Below, piece after piece: positions 6,508 to 11,725 of a stretch of DNA of 11,725 bases; position 1 is the first letter of the stretch, and every line of letters starts with the position of its first letter. The stretch covers positions 1 through 11,725 of the forward strand of contig SFJB01000047.1 of assembly GCA_004555145.1 (NCBI GenBank), in the 5' to 3' direction. The position numbers were made by a program, and so were the translations under genes. The notes under the pieces were generated by a model. That model was given only the letters and a program-made list of their open reading frames with translations. It was not told where the DNA came from and did not search any database. This DNA comes from Bacteroidales bacterium (GTDB lineage Bacteria > Bacteroidota > Bacteroidia > Bacteroidales > UBA932).

Positions 6508-6539
6508 CAAATATACATTTTTGATTCCAAAAACAGAAA
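6508..6539 (-). promoter_or_regulatory. Bacteroidota-type promoter for the yjgR operon
   Basis: On the minus strand TATATTTG (6508-6515) matches the Bacteroidota -7 consensus TAnnTTTG exactly. A TTTCTG element (6534-6539) lies 18 bases upstream in the -33 position. Transcription would begin at about 6501, giving a ~50-base leader and supporting the yjgR start at 6447. It sits just downstream of the thiamine operon hairpin, so the two units are probably separately transcribed. Confidence 0.6.
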
Positions 6540-6545
6540 TAAATC

Positions 6546-6572
6546 GCGCTCGGTCAGGGATGCCTAGAGCGC
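6546..6572 (-). terminator. Hairpin at the end of the thiamine operon
   Basis: On the minus strand GCGCTC (6572-6567) pairs with GAGCGC (6551-6546) around a 15-base loop that itself has AGG/CCT complementarity. It is followed by GATTTATTTCTGTTTTT. The stop codon of the last thi gene (6564-6566) lies in the loop. The six GC-rich pairs plus the T-rich tail fit an intrinsic terminator, although the tail also overlaps the -33 region of the next promoter. Confidence 0.55.
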
Positions 6573-7145
6573 ACGGAGCAGAGCCCTGAGGTAGTCTTCC
6601 GGGTCAGGGGATTGCCAGAGAGCGCCGAGCACCGCGACACCCCCGAAACCGAGACTGCGGAGCTCTTCGATATGCTCCAGGCTCACGCCCCCGAGCGCAT
6701 ACACCCTGGAGTCAAGCAGTCCCGTTTCCCGCGCCTTTTCCAAATCCTCGCGAGCGAAAGCGTATCCGTAGCCTTCCTTGGAGATGCTATTGTATATAGG
6801 GCTGAGAAACAGGTAGTTGCAGCTTTCTTTCCAGGCTTGGATTTCCTCCAATGAGTGGCAGGAACGGGACACTGACACGCCCTCGAGTCCTGGCGGAAGC
6901 ACGGGGTTGCGGGAGTTGAGCTGCACACCTGCGCAGCCGTAGCGGAGACAGAGTTCGAAATGGTCGTGGAGCACGATGTGTGCCCTGTCCGAAGCGCGCA
7001 ATGAGTCCAGCAAACGCTCAAGTTCCTCCCGAGAGGCGCCGGGCTTGCGCAGATGCAGCCTCTCCAGACCGGAGTCGAAGAGCCGGCGTATAAGCGCATC
7101 CTCGCCCCCGAAGAACTCTGGTCTGGTAATCAGGGCAAGTTTCAT
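6564..7145 (-). CDS. ThiE/TenI-family protein (second thiamine-phosphate-synthase paralogue)
   Basis: The start at 7145 (MKLALITRPEFFGG) overlaps the thiH stop by the four bases ATGA, implying translational coupling; upstream extensions read through thiH and are not credible. The 193-residue product is a TIM-barrel relative of ThiE: LHLRKPGAS (30-38), HDHFEL (60-65), GVQLN (73-77), SVSRSCHSLEE (91-101), LSPIYNSISKEGYG (114-127) and ALGGVS. It lacks the G-P-F-x-x-T-x-T-K phosphate/pyrimidine-binding motif and the GVHLGxxDLP form that the other ThiE here has. This makes it closer to TenI, the thiazole tautomerase. However, B. subtilis TenI's His122 (recalled sequence) aligns with Pro116 here. 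It may be a divergent tautomerase, a weak thiamine-phosphate synthase, or something else. It is the last gene of the thiamine operon. Confidence 0.8.
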   Translation of the reverse strand: MKLALITRPEFFGGEDALIRRLFDSGLERLHLRKPGASREELERLLDSLRASDRAHIVLHDHFELCLRYGCAGVQLNSRNPVLPPGLEGVSVSRSCHSLEEIQAWKESCNYLFLSPIYNSISKEGYGYAFAREDLEKARETGLLDSRVYALGGVSLEHIEELRSLGFGGVAVLGALWQSPDPEDYLRALLRAL

Positions 7146-8278
7146 CGTCCTGCGGCGTTTACGGTATCGAAGCTCGCATCCCAATCCTTCCACACAGGTT
7201 CGCGACCCAGCTCACGCAGGCGCCGCTCTATCTCCACAGCAGTGCGGTCGTCGCTCACGTGGAACTGTTCAAGTGATTGAGGGTAAGTGTAATACCCGCC
7301 CGGATCAGTCTTGCTCTCCGCACTCATCGTGGTCACCCCGAGCGTTGCCATATTGTCGCGTATGAACGCGGGTTCGCGGGTGGAGTAGGATATGTCCACG
7401 TCGTGGTCGAAGATGCGCATTGCGAAGGTCGCCTGGGCGAGGTGCCTGTCACTGAGGAAGCAGTTGGGCTGGAATCCTCCGTTCTCGGCCGGACGCATAC
7501 GCGGGAAGTTGACGCTGTACCTGGTGCGCCAGTAGTGCTTCTGGAGGTAGCGCAGGTGGTATGCGAGCATGGTGATGTCGGTGCGCCACTCTTTCTCCAG
7601 ACCTATGAGCACACCCATACCTATGGAGTGCACGCCGGCCTGTCCCATACGGTCGAAGGCATTGCAGCGCCATTCGAAATTGGCCTTCATCCCGCGCGGG
7701 TGGTATATGTTGTAGTGCGCGCGATTATAGGTCTCCTGGAAGCATATTACCCCGTTCATGCCGTGGTGGGTGAGGCTTTCGTACTCCTCAGCCTTCAGCG
7801 GCTGCACCTCGATCTTGAGGTTGGAAAAATATTTCTTGGCCCTGTCCAGAGCCTCCGCAAGGTAGTCCACACCTGCCTTTGCAGGGTTCTCGCCCGTCAC
7901 TATAAGAAGGTTCTCGAAGGGGCCGAGTTTCTTTATTGCCTTATATTCGTCTTCGCACTGCTCAGGGCTGAGTATGACCCTGGCCATAGGGTTGGAAGCA
8001 TGGAAGCCGCAATATACGCAATGATTTATGCAAGAATTGGTTATATATAGAGGAATAAAGAGCGATATGGTCTTGCCGAAGCGTTCTTCGGTGTATTTGC
8101 GTGAAAGCCTTGCCATCTGTTCGAGATAGGGCTCGGCGGCAGGGGAGAGCAGGGCCATGAAGTCCTCCACGTCGCAGCGCTCCTTTGCAAGGGCCCTGCG
8201 TACGTCGGAGTCGGTCTTGGCCTCAATCTTGAGGCCGGTCTCCTCCCAGCTTATCTTTGAAAGTTCGTCTGAAAACAT
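7142..8278 (-). CDS. thiH: 2-iminoacetate synthase ThiH (radical SAM)
   Basis: The 378-residue product makes dehydroglycine from tyrosine, releasing p-cresol, for thiazole formation by ThiG. The radical-SAM cluster motif is C83-INH-C87-VY-C90 in SCINHCVYCGFHASN, which binds the 4Fe-4S cluster and SAM. Other family segments are LIVTGENPAKAGVDYL, IEVQPLKAEEYESL, CFQETYNRAHYNIYHP, MGVLIGLEKEWRTD and VNFPRMRPAENG. Length equals that of typical ThiH. The enzyme is oxygen-sensitive, consistent with an anaerobe; aerobes often use ThiO instead. It starts 10 bases after thiF and overlaps the next gene by 4 bases. Confidence 0.96.
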   Translation of the reverse strand: MFSDELSKISWEETGLKIEAKTDSDVRRALAKERCDVEDFMALLSPAAEPYLEQMARLSRKYTEERFGKTISLFIPLYITNSCINHCVYCGFHASNPMARVILSPEQCEDEYKAIKKLGPFENLLIVTGENPAKAGVDYLAEALDRAKKYFSNLKIEVQPLKAEEYESLTHHGMNGVICFQETYNRAHYNIYHPRGMKANFEWRCNAFDRMGQAGVHSIGMGVLIGLEKEWRTDITMLAYHLRYLQKHYWRTRYSVNFPRMRPAENGGFQPNCFLSDRHLAQATFAMRIFDHDVDISYSTREPAFIRDNMATLGVTTMSAESKTDPGGYYTYPQSLEQFHVSDDRTAVEIERRLRELGREPVWKDWDASFDTVNAAGR

Positions 8279-8288
8279 CGTATTCTGT

Positions 8289-9089
8289 TCATTGTTCCCG
8301 TTTTCTGCACGGGTCTATACTGTATTCGCGGATTTCCCTTATTGTCGGATGCTCTCCGCAGAGGGCGCAGTCCGGGTTGCGGGTGAGTACTATCTTGCTG
8401 AATTCCATCGTTAGGGCGTCGTAAGTGAGCAGGGAATCCGTGAGCAGACTCCCGGCGCCCGTGAGATATTTTATTGCTTCGCTTGCCTGAATGGTGCCGG
8501 CAATCCCGGCTACGCTGCCCAGCACGCCTACGCGGGCACAGGTCTCGACTTCCTTTCCCTCCGGAGGTTCAGGGAAAATGCAGCGATAGCAGGCACTCCC
8601 AGGAATATGTGTCATCACCTGGCCTCTGAAGCGCACGATTCCGCCGAAGCAGAAGGCTTTCCCGAGCAGGGTGCAGGCATCGTTGATCAGGTACTTCGAA
8701 GCGAAGCCGTCTGTGCAGTCCAGCACAAAATCGTAGCCTGAAATCACTTCCTCCACCTTGTTCTCGTTGATGAAGAAGGGGTAGGTCTCCAGTTTCAGCT
8801 CAGGGTTGAGTGCGGAGAGTTTCTCCGCTGCGGAATCCACCTTCCTTTTCCATACGTCTGAACTGTTGTGGAGTATCTGCCTCTGAAGATTGGAAAGGCT
8901 TACGCGGTCCCCGTCGGCTATGCCTATGGTCCCCACGCCTGCGGCAGCAAGGTAGAGGGCGGCAGGGGACCCCAGTCCTCCGGCGCCTATGATCAGCACC
9001 TTGCTGCGGAGCAGTTTCTCCTGCCCCTGTTCGCCTATCTCTTCCAGGAGAATGTGACGGCTGTATCTCTGTAACTGCTTGTCAGTCAT
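8289..9089 (-). CDS. thiF: ThiS adenylyltransferase ThiF (E1-like)
   Basis: The start is set at 9089 (MTDKQLQRYSRHILLEEIGE), one base after the thiG stop; a longer frame from 9191 would run inside thiG. The 266-residue protein is a ThiF/MoeB-type E1-like enzyme that adenylates the C-terminal Gly-Gly of ThiS so that sulfur can be attached. Visible features are the ATP-binding GAGGLG (35-40), DGDRVSLSNLQRQIL (59-73), DCTDGFASKYLIND (124-137), and zinc-binding pairs C167-YR-C170 and C241-AL-C244. Cys184 in ETCARVGVLG matches the Cys that in E. coli ThiF forms the acyl-disulfide with ThiS. With no other E1-like gene here, ThiS is its evident partner, though such enzymes can also serve MoaD. Cytoplasmic. 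Confidence 0.93.
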   Translation of the reverse strand: MTDKQLQRYSRHILLEEIGEQGQEKLLRSKVLIIGAGGLGSPAALYLAAAGVGTIGIADGDRVSLSNLQRQILHNSSDVWKRKVDSAAEKLSALNPELKLETYPFFINENKVEEVISGYDFVLDCTDGFASKYLINDACTLLGKAFCFGGIVRFRGQVMTHIPGSACYRCIFPEPPEGKEVETCARVGVLGSVAGIAGTIQASEAIKYLTGAGSLLTDSLLTYDALTMEFSKIVLTRNPDCALCGEHPTIREIREYSIDPCRKREQ

Positions 9090-9090
9090 A

Positions 9091-9867
9091 TTACAAGTTG
9101 AGGAAAGCAGTGAGCGGGCTGGAAGCGTCAGCCTCCAGGGATTCGGACACTGCACCCAGACCTGCTTCGTATGCAGTGCGTCCGGCTTCAACCGCCTGCC
9201 TGAAGGCTACGGCCATTGCTACAGGGTCGCCTGCCACTGCAATTGCGGTGTTTACAAGGCAGGCGTCGGCCCCGAGTTCCATCGCCTCGGCGGCGTGGCT
9301 TGGGGCGCCGATTCCGGCATCCACAACCACGGGAACGGTGGCTTGCTCTATTATGATTTGCAGGAAGTCACGGGTGCGCAGACCCTTGTTCGTGCCTATG
9401 GGAGCTCCGAGCGGCATCACTGTGGCGGCTCCGGCCTCTTCCAGGTGCTTGCAAAGGGTAGGGTCGGCCTGGCAGTAAGGGAGCACCACGAAACCCAGCT
9501 TCACGAGCTGTTCGGTGGCTTTGAGGGTCTCCACTGAATCCGGAAGCAGGTAGCGCGGGTCAGGATGTATCTCCAGCTTCAGCCAGTTGGTGCCGAAGGC
9601 TTCCCTGGCCATCTGGGCAGCGAATACGGCCTCTTCGGCGTTGCGCACGCCTGAGGTATTGGGAAGCAACTGAAGTCCAGGGCGTACCACGTGCCTGAGC
9701 ATATCGTCCTCGCTGTTTCCCAGTTCCACCCTCTTCATCGCTATGGTCACCATCTCCGTACCGGAAGCCCCGATAGCCTGCGACATCTTCTCGTTCGAAT
9801 CGAATTTGCCGGTGCCGAGGAACAGCCTTGAACTGAACTCCTTTCCGGCAATAATAAGTTTGCTCAT
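9091..9867 (-). CDS. thiG: Thiazole synthase ThiG
   Basis: The 258-residue protein has the full ThiG pattern: [62 protein letters not shown] with the Schiff-base lysine K97, [46 protein letters not shown] and LVNTAIA. ThiG condenses 1-deoxy-D-xylulose 5-phosphate, dehydroglycine from ThiH and sulfur from ThiS thiocarboxylate into the thiazole phosphate carboxylate. It starts 3 bases after the thiE stop and ends one base before thiF, so the three are almost certainly co-transcribed. Full length with no missing motif. Cytoplasmic. Confidence 0.97.
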   Translation of the reverse strand: MSKLIIAGKEFSSRLFLGTGKFDSNEKMSQAIGASGTEMVTIAMKRVELGNSEDDMLRHVVRPGLQLLPNTSGVRNAEEAVFAAQMAREAFGTNWLKLEIHPDPRYLLPDSVETLKATEQLVKLGFVVLPYCQADPTLCKHLEEAGAATVMPLGAPIGTNKGLRTRDFLQIIIEQATVPVVVDAGIGAPSHAAEAMELGADACLVNTAIAVAGDPVAMAVAFRQAVEAGRTAYEAGLGAVSESLEADASSPLTAFLNL

Positions 9868-9870
9868 ATT

Positions 9871-10497
9871 CTAAAATTTGTTTAACTTCTTGATAATAAG
9901 TTGAGTCTGTGCGGCCGGATCATCGGCGCCCAGTATGGTCCCGCTGAGCGCAATCCCGTCCAGTCCCGTCTCCATCAGCGCCTCTATGTCTTCCGGGGTG
10001 ATGCCTCCAATGCCAACGACAGGTATGTTCACTCCGTGCTCGCGCATCCCCGAGACTATGTTCCTGTAGCCTTCCAGCCCCAGTACCGGGGAGAGATTCT
10101 TCTTTGTGGTGGTGAAACGGAAAGGCCCGCATCCGATGTAATCCGCTCCCTGGCGGTGGAGGCGCAGTACATCCTCCAGTGTGTTCGCAGTGCCGCCGAT
10201 GATACGTTCCGGGCCAAGAATTGCCCTGGCCTTGTCAACGGGAAGGTCGTTCTTCCCCAGGTGTACGCCGTCCGCCCCGCAGCGCTCCACCAGCTCCACG
10301 TGGTCATCGAGCAGGAAAACGGCATCGTGACTCCTGCACAGGGGAGCCACTTGATCCGCGCAGGCGATGATTTCCTCCGCCGATGCGTCCTTCATGCGCA
10401 ACTGCACCCAACGGCATCCGCCTTCAAGCGCCAGGCGTATTCCGTCGAGGTAAGTGAAGCGATCGTTGAAGTGGGAGATGAACTGCAACTGTTTCAT
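9871..10497 (-). CDS. thiE: Thiamine-phosphate synthase ThiE
   Basis: This 208-residue TIM-barrel enzyme joins HMP pyrophosphate and thiazole phosphate to thiamine phosphate. Key segments: WVQLRMKDAS (30-39, pyrimidine site), LLDDHVELV (62-70, with metal-binding-type acidic pair D64-D65), GADGVHLGKNDLP (74-86), GGTANTLEDV (101-110), GCGPFRFTTTKK (122-133, the phosphate/pyrophosphate-binding motif) and VVGIGGITPEDIEALM. All canonical ThiE motifs are present, unlike the second paralogue at 6564-7145, so this is the working synthase. It starts 22 bases after thiS and ends 3 bases before thiG. Confidence 0.95.
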   Translation of the reverse strand: MKQLQFISHFNDRFTYLDGIRLALEGGCRWVQLRMKDASAEEIIACADQVAPLCRSHDAVFLLDDHVELVERCGADGVHLGKNDLPVDKARAILGPERIIGGTANTLEDVLRLHRQGADYIGCGPFRFTTTKKNLSPVLGLEGYRNIVSGMREHGVNIPVVGIGGITPEDIEALMETGLDGIALSGTILGADDPAAQTQLIIKKLNKF

Positions 10498-10519
10498 GTG
10501 TGCTCCATTACTGATTGTA

Positions 10520-10717
10520 CTATCCTCCGAATGCTGCCCGGATTATGGTAAGCGAAGCACCGTCGCTGAGTTCGAATGAGTCCCAGCTTCCGCGCGCTAC
10601 AAGTTTGTTGTCCACTGCCACCGCTACTCCCTTTTCCGGGAGCGCGAGCTCGGCCGCCAACTGGGAAAGTGTTGAGGCGGAGGTACTTAGCGGCTTGTTG
10701 TTGACCAGTATTTCCAT
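10520..10717 (-). CDS. thiS: Sulfur carrier protein ThiS
   Basis: The 65-residue ubiquitin-like protein begins MEILVNNKPLSTSASTLSQL and ends TIIRAAFGG. The C-terminal Gly-Gly is the tail that ThiF adenylates and that carries the thiocarboxylate delivered to ThiG. Length and the LAVAVDNKLV-type middle (GVAVAVDNKLVARGSW) are normal for ThiS. Its ATG shares one base with the TAA of thiD (TAATG), a translational-coupling arrangement. Confidence 0.96.
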   Translation of the reverse strand: MEILVNNKPLSTSASTLSQLAAELALPEKGVAVAVDNKLVARGSWDSFELSDGASLTIIRAAFGG

Positions 10718-11526
10718 TATCTGTATTTGTAAAAATGGTCCACCGGGCCGAATCCGTGACCTATCTCGTACTCGGATCCGGCTATGATGGCGTTGTTGAT
10801 GTAGTCTTTGGCTGCTGCCGCCGCTTCCGGCAATTCAAGCCCCTTTGCGAGCATAGCTGCAAAAGCAGATGACAGGGTGCAACCGGTGCCGTGGGTGTTC
10901 TTCGTGTAGAGTCGGCGGGATTCCAGCTCATGAAGCTGTCCCTTCTCTGCGTCATAGAAAATGTCCACGAGCCTGTCCTCTCTGAGGTGGCCGGCCTTCA
11001 GCATCACGCTCGCACCGCACTTGTCCGCAAGCCTCCGGGCGGCATCAGGCAATTCCTTCTGGCTCTCGAGCCTTACCCCGCCCAGAAGGATTTCAGCCTC
11101 AGGTATGTTGGGGGTGATGACCCTCGCCTTGGGCAGAAGGACTGAGATCAGGGATGCAATGGCGCTCTCCTCTATGAGCCTGTGGCCTGAGGTTGACACC
11201 ATCACGGGGTCGAGCACCACGTTGCGTATCTTGTACTTGTCCAGCATATCCGCTACGCACTGCACAACTTCCGAGCTGTGCAGCATACCTATCTTTATGG
11301 CGTCGGCTCCGATGTCGCCGAGTACGGCATCAATCTGACCTTCGATTATTTCCAGGGGAACTGCGTGGACTGCGCTGACTCCCAGCGTGTTCTGTACCGT
11401 GATGGCCGTGATTGCGCTGGCCGCGTAGCAGCCGCAGGCGGAAATGGCTTTGATGTCCGCCTGGATGCCGGCGCCTCCTCCCGAGTCGCTGCCGGCTATG
11501 GTGAGAACTCTGTTGTAATGCTTCAT
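10717..11526 (-). CDS. thiD: Hydroxymethylpyrimidine (phosphate) kinase ThiD
   Basis: The 269-residue ribokinase-fold enzyme phosphorylates HMP and HMP phosphate to the pyrophosphate used by ThiE. It has the N-terminal substrate motif AGSDSGGGAGIQADIKAIS (11-29), TVQNTLGV, the DAIKIGML segment (75-82), VVLDPVMVSTSGHRL (103-117), TPNIPEAEILLGG (138-150), and the anion-hole motif THGTGCTLSSA with Cys216 and nearby NTHG. Its C-terminus (YINNAIIAGSEYEIGHGFGPVDHF) is typical of ThiD alone, with no TenA, ThiE or regulatory fusion. It starts 3 bases after the tenA stop. Its presence with tenA shows that HMP, made or salvaged, can enter the pathway here. Confidence 0.96.
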   Translation of the reverse strand: MKHYNRVLTIAGSDSGGGAGIQADIKAISACGCYAASAITAITVQNTLGVSAVHAVPLEIIEGQIDAVLGDIGADAIKIGMLHSSEVVQCVADMLDKYKIRNVVLDPVMVSTSGHRLIEESAIASLISVLLPKARVITPNIPEAEILLGGVRLESQKELPDAARRLADKCGASVMLKAGHLREDRLVDIFYDAEKGQLHELESRRLYTKNTHGTGCTLSSAFAAMLAKGLELPEAAAAAKDYINNAIIAGSEYEIGHGFGPVDHFYKYR

Positions 11527-11529
11527 TGT

Positions 11530-11725
11530 CTAATATGCCTGGTTCCAGAATATCCATTCGAGACGGGCGGCGCGCACGAAAGCTTCGAGCATAAGTGTCT
11601 GCTTCTCAGGGCTTTGAGCTGCCGCTAATTCGTCTGCAAGAAGTATGCTGTTCTCCACTCCCTCATCCATCAGCGGCGAGGAGTAGCAACTGATCCAGTC
11701 GTGGTAAGGGTTGCTTTCGCCGCCC
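11530..11725 (-). CDS. tenA: TenA (aminopyrimidine aminohydrolase, thiaminase II family), C-terminal part
   Basis: The frame from the window edge to the TAG at 11530-11532 gives 65 residues starting GGESNPYHDWISCYSSPLMD and ending ARLEWIFWNQAY. The N-P-Y-x-x-W-I-x-x-Y segment and the final R-L-E-W-x-F-W-x-x-A-Y are the hallmark C-terminal motifs of TenA; the Glu of LEW is the conserved catalytic-site Glu. TenA hydrolyses aminomethylpyrimidine salvaged from degraded thiamine to HMP, which ThiD then phosphorylates. The N-terminal two thirds lie outside the window, so the catalytic Cys cannot be checked. It ends 3 bases before thiD, in the same operon; any TPP riboswitch would be further upstream, outside the window. 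Confidence 0.9.
   Translation of the reverse strand, partial: GGESNPYHDWISCYSSPLMDEGVENSILLADELAAAQSPEKQTLMLEAFVRAARLEWIFWNQAY

Noticed and set aside
6448..6563. TPP riboswitch near the thiamine genes
   Set aside because: This gap is at the 3' end of the thi operon and carries a terminator and promoter only. Gaps between the other thi genes are too short for one. A riboswitch would be upstream of tenA, outside the window.
9090..9191. N-terminal extension of ThiF by 34 residues from an ATG at 9191
   Set aside because: It lies entirely inside the 3' end of thiG in another frame and does not resemble ThiF. The Met at 9089 begins the family-typical sequence one base after the thiG stop.

Overview
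The window is mostly a piece of a Bacteroidota chromosome, probably order Bacteroidales; an Alistipes/Rikenellaceae-like gut organism is a guess from the fairly high GC and the gene content. Nearly all genes lie on the minus strand. Gaps are very short, Shine-Dalgarno signals are weak or absent, and one promoter fits the Bacteroidota -33/-7 pattern. The leftmost ~0.9 kb looks different: it encodes part of a trypsin-like/PDZ protein of the kind found in Lachnospiraceae (Bacillota). It is fused at about 861-890 to the tail of an unrelated alpha/beta hydrolase. This is either an assembly chimera or a foreign insertion.

Layout from left to right. Positions 1-~881 (minus): partial HtrA-like protein that lacks the catalytic His. 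Positions ~874-969 (plus): C-terminal end of an alpha/beta hydrolase. Positions 1033-1191 (plus): signal peptide and first residues of a glycoside hydrolase, probably GH2, broken after about residue 41. Positions 1192-1353: non-coding stretch with TTGCTGC repeats and an AT-rich leader. Positions 1354-1659 (plus): small Dabb-domain protein.

Positions 1742-6447 (minus) look like one four-gene transcription unit: a YjgR/DUF853 ATPase, an M23-family lipoprotein, the tRNA methyltransferase TrmO, and a Tat-exported dipeptide epimerase. It has a recognisable promoter at 6508-6539 and a terminator hairpin at 1712-1735. Two of its products (M23 peptidase and dipeptide epimerase) point to cell-wall peptide handling in the periplasm.

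Positions 6564-11725 (minus) form a tightly packed thiamine operon, in transcription order tenA (partial), thiD, thiS, thiE, thiG, thiF, thiH and a second ThiE/TenI-family gene. It ends in a hairpin at 6546-6572. ThiF adenylates ThiS and helps load sulfur; ThiH makes dehydroglycine from tyrosine; ThiG builds the thiazole; TenA and ThiD supply the pyrimidine; ThiE couples the two halves. thiC is not seen in the window and may lie upstream or elsewhere.

I found no convincing undescribed system. The points most worth checking are the composite left end, the altered metal-ligand motif of the M23 lipoprotein, and the TenI-like protein that lacks the tautomerase His.
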